A DNA stretch of 64,000 nucleotides from Antedon mediterranea. Taxonomy: Eukaryota > Echinodermata > Crinoidea > Comatulida > Antedonidae. Made by a program: the position numbers and the translations under genes. The stretch covers positions 12,398,501 through 12,462,500 of the forward strand of contig NC_092672.1 in assembly GCF_964355755.1 (NCBI RefSeq), given 5' to 3'. The notes beneath the pieces were generated by a model, which did no database searches, was not told where the DNA came from, and saw only the letters and a program-made list of their open reading frames with translations. Each line of letters opens with the position of its first letter. Position 1 is the first letter of the stretch. Shown here one piece after another: positions 51,101 to 55,322 of the stretch.

Positions 51101-51328
51101 GTTTTACATATTTCTTCAATTTCTTTCAAATTTCCATATACTACAGTTCTTAGCAATACGTTTCTGAAAATAAAGAAGATAAAAATGAATCATAGCAAGA
51201 ATACTCGGTTTGATGATGTTAATATGTTTATTTGTCATGTTTCTAAACAATAATAAATACAATTTTCTTTGAACTATTTAACATATTATACGTTTGTTGG
51301 ATATAAAATATAAAGCTTACTTTGCCAT
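1..51328 (-). CDS. Ankyrin-repeat / Roc-GTPase protein gene (5' part, 14 exons, runs off the left edge)
   Basis: Coding exons in order of transcription: 51328-51321, 51163-51070, 21257-21153, 17177-17073, 9512-9408, 8969-8865, 7986-7882, 7569-7465, 6539-6441, 3382-3298, 3062-2906, 925-822, 460-290, 111-<1. Each junction is GT/AG and phases match throughout, giving 486 codons. Residues 1-34 are an N-terminal ankyrin-like repeat; about 35-277 are seven ankyrin repeats with the TPLH...[14 protein letters not shown] pattern; then a linker, a Walker A motif GKEGAGKTS and the EPSTDGI segment. A P-loop followed by [11 protein letters not shown] is what Roc domains of ROCO-like proteins show, so a GTP-binding, ankyrin-scaffolded signalling protein is likely. 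The DxxG and later G motifs and any COR domain would lie beyond base 1. Introns total about 49 kb and are mostly transposons. Function and ligand are unknown. Exon calls come from splice signals and phase only, not transcripts. Confidence 0.8.
290..460 (-). CDS. Exon 13: Roc-region insert, 171 bp
   Basis: The acceptor CAG at 461-463 follows a long T-run. The donor GTATGG lies at 289-284. Phase is 1 in and 1 out. It encodes 56 codons of charged helix-prone sequence ([20 protein letters not shown]...) with no catalytic motif. This is the expected non-conserved insert between the switch I and switch II regions. Confidence 0.7.
461..821 (-). other. Intron between exons 12 and 13
   Basis: AT-rich, with a short ATC repeat at about 527-541. 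No other feature recognised. Confidence 0.5.
822..925 (-). CDS. Exon 12: Roc segment after the P-loop (EPSTDGI), 104 bp
   Basis: The acceptor TATAG is at 926-930 and the donor GTAAGT at 821-816. It enters in phase 2 and leaves in phase 1. The first codon is shared with the P-loop exon and the text continues [17 protein letters not shown], then [17 protein letters not shown]. The F-x-x-x-EPSTDGI segment after a P-loop is a hallmark of Roc-type GTPases in animal ROCO-like proteins, which makes this exon the second strongest evidence for the family call. Confidence 0.78.
1119..1230. repeat. ATC/ATT-rich trinucleotide low-complexity tract
   Basis: Irregular CATCATCAT, GTCATCAT and ATTATTATT runs, within the intron between exons 11 and 12. 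It is open in one frame by chance and is not a gene. Confidence 0.8.
1284..2531 (-). mobile_element. Helitron, non-autonomous, minus orientation
   Basis: On the minus strand it begins TCTATATATAAATTTACG (2531) and ends with a hairpin, GGTACGCGAGCG ... GCGTACC, followed by ATCTAG, with CTAG at 1284-1287 and a T next to it. TC start, 3' hairpin and CTRR end are the Helitron signature. There is no Rep/helicase coding. About 950 bp at its 5' side match the plus-strand Helitron at 3432. The 5' flanking base is T rather than the usual A. Confidence 0.75.
2906..3062 (-). CDS. Exon 11: P-loop (Walker A) exon of the Roc GTPase, 157 bp
   Basis: The acceptor TTTAG is at 3063-3067 and the donor GTAATA at 2905-2900; phase is 1 in, 2 out. 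It encodes [20 protein letters not shown], then a beta strand and the nucleotide-binding loop [19 protein letters not shown]. Lys and Thr/Ser of GKTS would bind phosphates and magnesium. The RGxxAIxxFxxELExGE lead-in is usual before the P-loop in this ROCO-like class. The exon lies in the 900-bp gap between two inverted Helitrons. Confidence 0.85.
3298..3382 (-). CDS. Exon 10: linker between ankyrin repeats and Roc, 85 bp
   Basis: The acceptor TATAG is at 3383-3387 after a T-run. The donor GTAAGT is at 3297-3292. Phase is 0 in, 1 out. It starts [13 protein letters not shown], the beginning of a degenerate ankyrin repeat, and ends KNKILKLFD. It joins the last ankyrin repeat to the P-loop exon without a phase break. 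Confidence 0.72.
3432..5981 (+). mobile_element. Helitron, non-autonomous, plus orientation, internally duplicated
   Basis: It starts TCTATATATAAATTTACG after an A and ends in the same hairpin plus ATCTAG (CTAG 5978-5981) before a T, so it sits cleanly at an A|T site. Its left 1 kb is an inverted copy of 1580-2531. The stretch containing GCGAGGAGGCTTCGC and the following CCGGTTGAACAGC region is repeated at about 3705, 4470 and 4607, so the element has grown by internal tandem duplication. No coding capacity. Confidence 0.78.
6441..6539 (-). CDS. Exon 9: last ankyrin repeat, 99 bp, with shifted acceptor
   Basis: It encodes 33 residues, [20 protein letters not shown] followed by [13 protein letters not shown]. 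Compared with its sisters, the ancestral CAG acceptor (6543-6545) reads CTG. The next AG three bases downstream (end at 6540) keeps phase 0. The repeat has also lost one residue in the helix A turn. The donor is GTACCG at 6440-6435. This is the most diverged copy, as expected for a terminal repeat. Confidence 0.7.
6546..7464 (-). other. Intron between the last two ankyrin exons
   Basis: No exon or intact element is recognised. A GC-richer stretch at about 6760-6900 contains two CCCGGGAATG motifs, probably a decayed insertion. The right part (about 7200-7460) resembles the repeated intron unit seen between the other ankyrin exons. Confidence 0.5.
7465..7569 (-). CDS. Exon 8: ankyrin repeat, 105 bp, phase 0
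   Basis: Acceptor CAG is at 7570-7572 and donor GTAAAT at 7464-7459. It encodes [20 protein letters not shown] and then [15 protein letters not shown]. It differs from its sisters mainly at the residue after TPLH and at the four residues after HV. The second helix is almost unchanged apart from V-to-G before EIV. Confidence 0.82.
7882..7986 (-). CDS. Exon 7: ankyrin repeat, 105 bp, phase 0
   Basis: Acceptor CAG is at 7987-7989 and donor GTAAAA at 7881-7876. It encodes [20 protein letters not shown] followed by [15 protein letters not shown]. The turn is EFVCG instead of the usual xxGxG. The intron on its right resembles those beside the other copies. Confidence 0.83.
8429..8470 (-). pseudogene. 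Truncated relic of an ankyrin exon
   Basis: Only the 3' third of the 105-bp exon remains ([14 protein letters not shown]) with an intact GTAAAT donor. The 5' two thirds and the normal CAG acceptor are deleted and replaced by AT-rich intron sequence. An AATACAG abuts the break, but using it would give a 14-residue fragment. Because all neighbouring exons are phase 0, losing this copy does not disturb the frame. Confidence 0.75.
8865..8969 (-). CDS. Exon 6: ankyrin repeat, 105 bp, phase 0
   Basis: Acceptor CAG at 8970-8972, donor GTAAAT at 8864-8859. It encodes [20 protein letters not shown] then [15 protein letters not shown]. The tip residues are RVGHG. Confidence 0.83.
9408..9512 (-). CDS. 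Exon 5: ankyrin repeat, 105 bp, phase 0
   Basis: Acceptor CAG at 9513-9515, donor GTAAAT at 9407-9402. It encodes [20 protein letters not shown] then [15 protein letters not shown]. The consensus TPLH is IPLH here. The tip residues are LRGCG. Confidence 0.82.
10410..10760. repeat. TAGGCCTA / CTACTACTA-rich tract in the palindrome arm
   Basis: Dense overlapping AGGCCTAGG palindromes and ACT/AGT triplet runs. Equivalents occur at about 16290-16600, 22590-22935 and 31825-32200, with smaller ones elsewhere (about 17930, 44710-44870, 46560-46860). Confidence 0.8.
11188..11469 (+). other. 93-codon ORF conserved in all four palindrome arms
   Basis: It starts [20 protein letters not shown]. The same open frame of identical length occurs at 15568-15849 (-), 23364-23645 (+) and 30932-31213 (-), with a few substitutions but no stop or frameshift. 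No domain is recognised, and a TTTCAGTTTCAG run accounts for the SVSVSVYL part. It may be a small element protein or a chance ORF in a young repeat. Confidence 0.3.
17073..17177 (-). CDS. Exon 4: ankyrin repeat, 105 bp, phase 0, with a transposon 6 bp into its intron
   Basis: Acceptor CAG at 17178-17180. It encodes [20 protein letters not shown] and then [15 protein letters not shown]. The donor GTAAAT spans 17072-17067. The target duplication of the giant palindrome (AATTTA at 17066-17071) overlaps that donor, so the donor survives only because the duplicated target restores it. Confidence 0.83.
18225..19028. mobile_element. Nested TIR/fold-back element, 804 bp, 9-bp duplication
   Basis: TIRs start CGCCGTGGCTAAAGATACGG and extend well over 100 bp (both ends hold the GGTACCGT and GACGTCA blocks). 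The target duplication is ATAAATTAA (18216-18224 and 19029-19037). Nine-base duplication and long TIRs are typical of Mutator-like (MULE) non-autonomous elements. An open frame crosses each arm but nothing is recognised. Confidence 0.75.
19896..20976. mobile_element. Nested fold-back element with GGGTGTCACGAAAGC ends, 1081 bp
   Basis: Left and right ends are inverted copies containing short internal repeats of the type CACGAAAGCT-AGACC. The flanking duplication is GGGTTTTGCG (19886-19895 and 20977-20986), 9-10 bp depending on the boundary G, which points to a MULE-like element. It sits inside the right TIR of the TGTGACCC element. Confidence 0.75.
21153..21257 (-). CDS. Exon 3: first full ankyrin repeat, 105 bp, phase 0
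   Basis: It encodes [20 protein letters not shown] and then [15 protein letters not shown]. It joins the N-terminal exon as ...NSVDE|HGNTPLH, a normal ankyrin spacing. Donor GTAAAG at 21152-21147, acceptor CAG at 21258-21260. Only eight native intron bases (21261-21268) precede the acceptor; beyond them lies the 3' end of a LINE. Confidence 0.8.
21486..22104 (-). pseudogene. CR1-like LINE ORF2 C-terminal region
   Basis: It contains the C-terminal pattern of CR1/L2-type ORF2: [35 protein letters not shown] and the closing block [13 protein letters not shown]. One stop codon interrupts it near 21865. On its 5' side it continues directly into 37967 once the inserted palindrome is left out. Confidence 0.75.
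23808..26102 (-). mobile_element. L1/Tx1-like LINE, 5'-truncated
   Basis: It is flanked by a 14-bp target duplication TTAAATTACTTCTT (23794-23807 and 26103-26116). On the minus strand it ends in an A-rich tail at 23808. It retains only the reverse transcriptase from about the GIRQGCPLS motif onward plus the C-terminal region. The long duplication and A-tail fit target-primed reverse transcription. Confidence 0.85.
24178..26023 (-). pseudogene. L1-like reverse transcriptase and zf-RVT-like C-terminal region, broken
   Basis: In order: RT block with [16 protein letters not shown] and the catalytic ADDT in [11 protein letters not shown] (26023-25601); a middle part with the [11 protein letters not shown]-type block (25268-24936); then the C-terminal region with [16 protein letters not shown] and a C-x2-C-x7-H-x4-C cluster, [17 protein letters not shown] (24918-24178). 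The three parts are separated by frameshifts or stops, so no active protein is made. The 5' part of ORF2 and the endonuclease are absent. Confidence 0.82.
28504..29492 (+). mobile_element. RTE-like LINE 3' fragment
   Basis: The fragment is flanked by CAGTATA (28497-28503 and 29493-29499). It ends in an ACCAGT microsatellite-like tail (about 29471-29492), as RTE-related LINEs do, instead of poly(A). It lies in the right arm of the second palindrome, whose uninterrupted sequence is visible at about 14100. Confidence 0.78.
28538..29302 (+). pseudogene. LINE reverse transcriptase C-terminal part
   Basis: An open stretch of 254 codons begins just after where the YxDD motif would be. It includes [32 protein letters not shown] and the C-terminal [16 protein letters not shown], and ends with a KRRGRKIP basic block. 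These are the usual thumb and C-terminal signatures of RTE/craniofacial-development-like LINE ORFs. It is open but lacks endonuclease and catalytic palm. Confidence 0.8.
31601..31775. mobile_element. 175-bp MITE with CAGGGA ends
   Basis: Ends CAGGGAAAAATTTC and GAAATTATTCCCTG are inverted. Target duplication is CTTAT (31596-31600 and 31776-31780). An internal hairpin (TTGCTACACA ... TGTGTAGCAA) fills the centre. No coding. A five-base duplication does not settle the superfamily. Confidence 0.8.
32428..32937 (+). repeat. 5' LTR of CsRn1-like element
   Basis: 510 bp, starting TGTAGGAATTTCACACAC. It has CT repeats near 32521-32533 and contains a 30-bp block at about 32651-32680 that the 3' LTR lacks. 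Confidence 0.85.
32940..32955 (+). promoter_or_regulatory. Primer-binding site, tRNA-Trp
   Basis: TGGTGACCCCGACGTG follows the 5' LTR by two bases. It pairs with the conserved 3' end of tRNA-Trp including CCA, which would prime minus-strand DNA synthesis. Confidence 0.85.
33191..34105 (+). CDS. Gag of CsRn1-like element
   Basis: 304 codons from an ATG preceded by GCGAAA. The core [17 protein letters not shown] and the [19 protein letters not shown] block are typical of this Gypsy gag, which forms the particle shell. An Arg/Ser-rich stretch ([11 protein letters not shown]) precedes the CHCC finger C-WY-H...C-x3-C at about residues 265-282. Just after the finger the frame shifts into a short unrelated tail (about 34040). 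Gag and the downstream RT share one frame, suggesting an originally continuous gag-pol frame. Confidence 0.82.
   Translation: MEDPPPAEAAVAVDQAGGNAGVPVATQRALPLAAFTLKLPPFWANDPVIWFAQVEAQFATRNITTEATKFAYIVASLQPSIVQEVRDLLLAPPAEGPYSKLKEELIKRTSDSEKKRLHQLLTTEELGDRKTTQLLRKMYQLLGSRTLEDSILKQLFIQRLPNNVQLILAATGGNVTVAQIAELADRILEVSPSQPRVAAISNPTSANADRNEIQTLRAEINKLTAMVSSLANDQHRDKSRSRSRNRNRSSSAKRTQTNENDSEQCWYHTRFGKAARRCRSPCSFQLRKTPKPANNCDEFVRQRF
34040..34560 (+). pseudogene. Retropepsin region of CsRn1-like element, frameshifted at both ends
   Basis: Aspartic protease with the catalytic motif [13 protein letters not shown] and the later [12 protein letters not shown] strand. It lies in a frame different from gag and RT. 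It enters after a frameshift close to 34040 and leaves through another at about 34553, where the expected pol spacer begins. Two compensating shifts in an ancestral single frame explain this best. Confidence 0.8.
34558..36184 (+). CDS. Reverse transcriptase and RNase H of CsRn1-like element
   Basis: RT motifs in order: [62 protein letters not shown] and the catalytic YIDD in [11 protein letters not shown]. RNase H follows with [12 protein letters not shown], the ELLAAYLA block, TDHKPL and [16 protein letters not shown]. The histidines of the integrase zinc finger (HSLSHPG) begin before the end. The frame is closed at 36182-36184 by a TGA in place of an expected Trp codon within that finger. 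Confidence 0.87.
36185..37060 (+). pseudogene. Integrase of CsRn1-like element
   Basis: It continues in the RT frame directly after the stop at 36182. The second half of the HHCC finger (CCVQCQKAK) is followed by the rve core with the DDE triad: D in HIDLVGPL, D in TTDRGSQFE, and E in [12 protein letters not shown]-terminal beta-barrel follows. The last part is frameshifted at about 37016-37025: the closing block RLKPAYLD and TRSGRHVHW is in another frame and runs to 37169. Confidence 0.82.
37242..37253 (+). promoter_or_regulatory. Polypurine tract before 3' LTR
   Basis: AGGGGGGAG sits a few bases before TGTAGGAA, the position where plus-strand synthesis is primed. Confidence 0.7.
37254..37733 (+). 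repeat. 3' LTR of CsRn1-like element
   Basis: 480 bp. It differs from the 5' LTR by about four substitutions and lacks one 30-bp block, so the insertion is fairly recent. Confidence 0.85.
37967..38847 (-). pseudogene. CR1-like LINE reverse transcriptase, decayed
   Basis: Motifs read on the minus strand: [53 protein letters not shown] (about 38250-38310) and the catalytic YADDT (38220-38206), then [13 protein letters not shown]. Several indels separate them. The coding continues at 22104 beyond the inserted palindrome. Confidence 0.8.
39152..40425 (-). pseudogene. CR1-like LINE ORF2 N-terminal part with AP endonuclease
   Basis: The first 100 codons (40425 to about 40120) contain [18 protein letters not shown], the start of the endonuclease fold. 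A frameshift in an A-run at about 40140 follows. The remainder has [19 protein letters not shown], the GDTNI motif and KFSDHQP, whose SDH supplies the catalytic Asp/His pair. It nicks target DNA to prime reverse transcription. Confidence 0.8.
40658..41440 (-). pseudogene. CR1-like LINE ORF1 (RNA-binding type), broken
   Basis: The N-terminal part [18 protein letters not shown] is Gly/Lys-rich. It is interrupted by a stop at about 41222-41224 and flanking frameshifts. The rest has a short coiled coil ([20 protein letters not shown]), RTHRLGQ, the [15 protein letters not shown] block and a [10 protein letters not shown] strand, as in L1-type ORF1 proteins that coat the LINE RNA. Confidence 0.72.
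41586..42869 (-). other. Host intron remnant of the ankyrin repeat unit, no exon
   Basis: 41586-41880 aligns with the start of the repeated intron (GAAGAAAGTTAG, then TGAGAGTGACTGTAAATTATAT-like text) and about 42214-42262 with its end. Where the next ankyrin exon should begin (about 42270) there is none, so the array ends here or a copy was lost. 42300-42869 holds nothing I recognise. Confidence 0.5.
42870..43700 (-). pseudogene. Heavily decayed LINE ORF2 C-terminal fragment
   Basis: On the minus strand several short blocks read, with stops and shifts between them, like the C-terminal region of a common invertebrate LINE: an RLGIL/E-G-W block, CKLCSL with a Cys pair, [14 protein letters not shown] and ITKLRKYFF. 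The order is right but the reading is broken throughout. Confidence 0.45.
43701..44189. other. Intron sequence without recognised features
   Basis: AT-rich, with no ORF, repeat boundary or exon that I can support. Confidence 0.4.
45146..45935 (-). mobile_element. CR1/L2-like LINE 3' fragment
   Basis: A 5'-truncated LINE ending on the minus strand in GAATT-type short repeats (about 45146-45162). It lies in the first unit of the duplicated Harbinger-like element; the second unit lacks it. Confidence 0.72.
45341..45850 (-). pseudogene. CR1/L2-like ORF2 C-terminal part
   Basis: 169 codons open from the fragment, with [43 protein letters not shown], the NYSTRN block, GTHIWNNL and a final [11 protein letters not shown]. 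These are the standard end of CR1/L2 ORF2 after the RT domain. Catalytic parts are missing because of 5' truncation. Confidence 0.83.
46898..47918 (+). mobile_element. Helitron of the same family as 3432-5981, 3'-truncated
   Basis: Begins TCTATATATAAATTTACG after an A and follows the plus-orientation Helitron at 3432-4455 closely, including the hairpin GCGAGGAGGCTTCGC. It stops at CCCTCAACCCTAA without the terminal hairpin and CTAG. Confidence 0.75.
48157..48305 (+). repeat. Subterminal repeats of the Harbinger-like element
   Basis: GGTTTCCTGTAAAATC occurs three times (about 48159, 48213, 48287), all sharing GGTTTCCTGT with the terminal repeat. Subterminal repeats like these often serve as transposase binding sites; that role is inferred. 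Confidence 0.6.
48396..48413 (+). promoter_or_regulatory. Primer-binding site, tRNA-Pro-like
   Basis: TGGGGGGTCATCCGGGAA lies three bases after the 5' LTR. It differs at three positions from the tRNA-Pro primer site known from gammaretroviruses (TGGGGGCTCGTCCGGGAT). Confidence 0.6.
48748..49890 (+). pseudogene. Gag of the non-autonomous Gypsy element
   Basis: Starts [13 protein letters not shown], then a SAP-like segment, then a charged coiled coil ([20 protein letters not shown]). A TAG at 49162-49164 interrupts it. In the same frame follow the capsid part [18 protein letters not shown], the [10 protein letters not shown] block and [14 protein letters not shown], as in Gmr1-like Gypsy capsids, the group from which vertebrate SCAN domains derive. 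A zinc knuckle [15 protein letters not shown] (about 49757-49801) ends the gag. A 15-bp in-frame duplication sits at about 49236-49265. Confidence 0.8.
49891..50160 (+). CDS. RNase H fragment fused in frame to gag
   Basis: Directly after the gag tail the frame continues with [30 protein letters not shown] and [15 protein letters not shown], the second half of a Gypsy RNase H, then a stop. The first catalytic Asp and everything before it (protease, RT) are missing; the integrase is missing too. Together with 49270-49890 this is one open frame of 296 codons. An internal deletion in a parent element, preserved in frame, is the simplest explanation. Confidence 0.83.
   Translation, partial: SHQHEKRYSTVEKETLALMSALKHFEVYLGSTPFPIVVWTDHNPLTFLARMKDKNQRLLRWSLAVQEMNLEIHNIRGKDNVVADALSRV
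50161..50424 (+). other. Non-coding 3' part of the Gypsy element
   Basis: AT-rich, no ORF, ending in the polypurine tract AAGTGGGGGTG just before the 3' LTR. Confidence 0.6.
50425..50555 (+). repeat. 3' LTR, intact, 131 bp
   Basis: TGTGATG ... CCCGTAACA. It gives the uninterrupted LTR and so defines the insertion point of the DNA element in the 5' LTR. Confidence 0.85.
50560..51069 (-). other. Intron after exon 2
   Basis: AT-rich host intron; nothing recognised. The tract continues across the Gypsy element to 43701. Confidence 0.45.
51070..51163 (-). CDS. Exon 2: N-terminal ankyrin-like repeat, 94 bp
   Basis: Acceptor TTTTCAG ends at 51164; donor GTATAG at 51069-51064. Phase is 2 in, 0 out. 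It encodes [20 protein letters not shown] then [12 protein letters not shown], a capping ankyrin repeat of the G-N-L-x-E-I type. Its exact phase fit to the start exon and to the repeat exon about 30 kb away supports one gene. Confidence 0.78.
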
Positions 51329-51419
51329 TTAAAAAATGCAGTCCCCCTCAGTTTGAAGATATAACTTATTCATCCATTGAAAGAAGTGCACTCTGTAGTT
51401 GCCAATCATTCTGTGGTTG
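51321..51419 (-). CDS. Exon 1: 5' UTR plus start codon (coding part 51328-51321)
   Basis: The exon has a possible acceptor CAG at 51420-51422 and donor GTAAGC at 51320-51315. Only eight bases are coding: ATG GCA AA, which joins to exon 2 to give MAKNVLLRT. A TAA stop lies immediately before this ATG in the same frame, so translation cannot begin further upstream. An earlier non-coding exon further right is likely if the CAG acceptor is used. Confidence 0.65.
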
Positions 51420-52940
51420 CTGGAAAATGAAACATAAACTTTAAGCATAATGTATTTTTAATATTTTATTTTCTGTTCATTTTTCAATATTTCAATATTT
51501 TGCAATACTAGAAGTTCTTTTTCTAATATTTCATATTAAATTGAAAAATGAAGAGTAAACAAAAATAAAATACATTTGTATATTTTAGGCCTAATTGTCT
51601 TAGAAGAATTTACAAGAATTGATATTTATTCGAGCAGACCAACCATAAACGGCTTTGTTCTAGTATATCATTTACTGTCAATATTAGTATTTTTGTCAAA
51701 GCATTGTACCAATCATTTTATAAAAACATGTTAGGATTTATATACATTTTTCAAGTTTGTATTTTAACATAAATTATATAATTCCCGGTGGGAGCTAATA
51801 GATAAACTGCCGATATCAGATTTAAGAAGTTTCTTCCCAAAGGTAAGAAACATATCATCTCTTCTCGCCTTAAGTGAAGTAAGACACTGCCTTGGTCCTA
51901 CCAGAACCAAAATAAAAAAACTATAAACCCAATTAGATTGTAATTAATTACAAATGACCTTACAGATCATTACATATACACTGCTTTGGTTCTTCCGACA
52001 ACCACACTCCAACAGATAGACATCCCCTACAACTTGCTGATAGAATGATCTAGCACATTGTAAATAAGGAATATAAAATGAGCTATTACAGACTACCTAC
52101 TTTGCATAGTACTGCCTTAGTTCTATCATCCCCATCTGAATATAGGGTACAATATCTCATCTGAGCTATCTTTTGGTACCAGAATATAAATACCAATATT
52201 CCCGCAAGAAATAAAAACAAATTTAATTGAATAAAGTTGATGTATATCAGTACATTCATCTATTTGCAAATTAGAGTCATTAAAATGATCATAAACAAAA
52301 ATAGATTAAAACCATTAAAAAGGAAAACTTGTTTAATGGTTTCTTTTAAAATGTATAAGCTAATAATAAAATCTCAGTTTCCAACGTATGATGAGGTTGG
52401 AATTCCAACCTGACCAAACTCAATTTTACAGAAAATAACTTTAAAATAATAGTTTTGTTTAGGTACAGTATATATATATATATTTATATTAAACCGATGG
52501 TAACCATAAAATCGGTATATGAGAGAAATATGGGTTATTCTGTAAATTTACACGATTAGATGGTTACCTAAAAACAGTATATTTTAACATTTAAAGTTTA
52601 CTGTCCTAGTCATTGCTCAGAACTTGTATCATCTTTACTGTTTTTTGTCACAGATACATCTTCAAAAAGGTTGTCTGAATGCCTAAACCAGTCAGACATA
52701 TAAGCGAATTAGAAAGCTGTATTTTACAGTATTGAAATAACTAGTATTTACTAGTACTTTACTTTTTTTATTTTCAAATAGTAAACAGTATACAGAATAA
52801 TTATATAGTAGAAACTCACACACGTCACTGCATTAAGTAAATGTAGTGTACTATACATTATGTATTCATGTGTGAGATCCTAACATTGGTAGCCGGTGGC
52901 ATATGCAATACTGTATCGAAGGTAGGCTCCATGGGTCTGG
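51420..52940. other. Upstream region of the ankyrin-Roc gene
   Basis: No ORF or known element. A TG-CCTT-GTTCTA-like motif recurs at about 51890, 51985 and 52110, and a TATATATATA run lies at about 52468. Promoter and transcription start are probably here or further right but no clear core promoter is visible. Confidence 0.4.
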
Positions 52941-52941
52941 G

Positions 52942-53284
52942 GGACGATTTTTTTTTTCGTACATAAGTTGGGGACCCCATGTGAAAGAAAGCCGAATTAC
53001 TTCCTAAATATAACTAAACCTAACCCTCTAAATAATCTCTCTCTCACTATAAAGTAAAACAATTAGCTCATGGGAGTCGAACCCCATACATCGGCATGTA
53101 AAGTCCATAGTGTTATCCACTCGACTACACAGACGGCTCGACAGAAATCGTTTGCATTAGTGAATTGTAGTTAGCTTAATTCTTACGTCGAACCTTATGG
53201 ATATGACTAATGAATATTCATGTTTATTTTGTGACGTTTCACGATGGGTCCCCAACTTATGTACGAAAAGAAATATCGCGTCCG
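52942..53284. mobile_element. Short TIR element with a tRNA-like centre
   Basis: Inverted ends share TTTTCGTACATAAGTTGGGG and continue on each side with ACCC. Length is about 340 bp; outer limits are uncertain by a few bases and no target duplication is clear. Confidence 0.6.
53066..53140 (-). other. tRNA-like sequence inside the TIR element
   Basis: On the minus strand it has an A-box-like TAGTCGAGTGG and, about 45 bases on, a perfect B box GGTTCGACTCC. The acceptor stem does not pair well and no CCA or terminator follows, so this is a tRNA-derived relic or SINE head, not a tRNA gene. Confidence 0.55.
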
Positions 53285-53896
53285 GGGGTTTGTAATCGAA
53301 ATTTAGCGGGGTCTTTGGTATTCCAATGTTCTAGATCATAATGGTTTCTGATGCTATCTACAATAGAATAGCTTAGTTGGGAGAAAGGGGGTCTCTATAG
53401 TCAAATTATAGAGCGTCTGGTACTTGCGGTGCCGTGGACAATTAGTCTCTTGTTACCCATTTAGTACTGTATGAACTCAACTTGTTTATTTTACATTAAT
53501 TGTGAGTGGTATCTTACTCATCATATATACTTCCCATTCTTTACGTCCTCCTTAGGGGATCTGGCTTATTGCAAGAGATAAAATATCTGTCGTTCGTGAA
53601 TTTGGTAGGAGAATGTCATAGTATATAGTGATGAAATTACAGTAGCTGGTATCTCTCTTATCTCATTGGTACCAATTCGGGGTTCCCCACGTCTATACGC
53701 AGCAGGGGGATACCCAGCAGGGGGATACCCGACAGGACATAGGGAAATATGTAATAAAAAAAAAAATACATATACAAACAAAAAAGTTAATTGTCTACAA
53801 TTTATTTGACAAATTTGCGCATAGCAAGATACGATACCTACCCAACCATGTAGCATAGCATTAGCAATAAGATAAATTTAGCGATTCAATATTTAA
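53285..53896. other. Intergenic stretch without a gene
   Basis: Contains a short direct repeat CAGCAGGGGGATACCC at about 53700-53732. Nothing else recognised. Confidence 0.4.
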
Positions 53897-55322
53897 CTAG
53901 ATTTAATTCGTCACTATGACGAATTATAGGTTATATGCATTGATTAAAATAAAATAATTGATTTTGAAAAGATATATTGATTGATTGATTTTCTCAGAAT
54001 CCTTAATTATTTATAATATATGATAGGGCGTGACCTGGCCTTGCTAACGCGACAACCATAGCCGGTATCACAATCCGATCAAAGATCCATATGCGTATAA
54101 TGTCATAAACCACATTTGTTGTTACATAATAATAAAGACATAAGTTAATTTTTATCTAGATTTCATTATAAATCATGTGTATAATCTATACATTAAGAAA
54201 TAAATTTGAACAAACAATACGGATATTAAAAAAAAAAATATCTTATTTCGTTTCCCAAGGTGAGACTCGATCTCGGTACCTTGAATGCCATAGACACGAG
54301 CACAGACCATCGAGCCATACACCACTGACTAGAAGTTGTAGAAAAATTCCTCCGTGTATTTACTATGCAGTAACCAGTTTGGTGCAAATAGATTATTACA
54401 TACCGCAATGAATTATAATGTTTTACTATGATGACATCTTTAAAAATTTTAAAAAATGATGCACTGTCAAACTATATACTTTTAACTTTGATATATGAAC
54501 TTTGGAAGGAAGAAAGTTAATGTTAAGTTTGTTATTTTGGCCTAAGAAAATGTCATAATTTGTTTGATTGTCGAAATTATGTTTTTTTAATTTAATATGC
54601 AATTAATGATGACTTAATCAACTTTTGTTCTCTTAATTTGATAATAAATCATACATATGATACATACACTTCAAGAAAATGAAATAAAAAATAGGTGTTC
54701 CCCTGCATTCTGACGATATATATTAATTTAAAAATTTAGCATATTTTCACCATTTTGTTAACTTATACGTGCGTAGCCAGTCACTTTTGACGTGCTCGTA
54801 TAACGCAATTTCGAGTTGAAACGTGAATCAAATATGATGATATTATTAAAGAAAGATTGTAAAACAGAAATCGGGCAAAAAGAGTGCGCATTAACGTTTA
54901 ACGCGCAGTGCGCGTGCAAAAATCTGCGCACTCATGGTAATTTTTTAAACGCTTAAAATTGCCTGAAACGTACTCTAATTTCATCGAAAATTAATTTTGA
55001 CAATTTTGAACATTTTAAGCGCGCGTACGCAAGCGTTATATGCGCTACGCACGTAATTGTATTGCCATATGATGAAATATGACCTGAAATTTATGAGTAC
55101 CAAATTTTGTTTAATTGTGATTCATGCTTGTGAAGATATGATTACAAACGTGATTTCGTAAAATCGCGCGTAGACCGCGTAATTTTTGATTGCGCATCGT
55201 GAAAATATAACCACATCTATTCCTGGCCATAAGGAATATACTCTGAAAAATTGACTTAGATAGATGAAACTGATATCAAGATAATTCACGGACAAAATAG
55301 TGCTAAGGAAAGAATAAATAAA
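53897..55322 (-). mobile_element. Helitron-like unit, family V, minus orientation
   Basis: The minus strand ends in a hairpin (AATTCGTC ATAGT GACGAATT) followed by AAATCTAG, with CTAG at 53897-53900 and a T next. It starts near 55322 with TTTATTTATTCTTTCC. It is the inverted copy of the units at 60180 and 61594. Carries a tRNA-like cassette near its 3' end; no coding. Confidence 0.65.
54258..54322 (-). other. tRNA-like cassette of family V (copy 1)
   Basis: Minus-strand TATGGCTCGATGG (A-box-like) and, about 40 bases on, GATCGAGTCTC (B-box-like), ending CACCTTGGG. Same layout at 61183-61248 and 62600-62662. Confidence 0.5.

Noticed and set aside
51880-52130. CRISPR-like or satellite array from the recurring CTGCCTTGGTTCTA motif
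   Set aside because: Only three diverged occurrences at uneven spacing.
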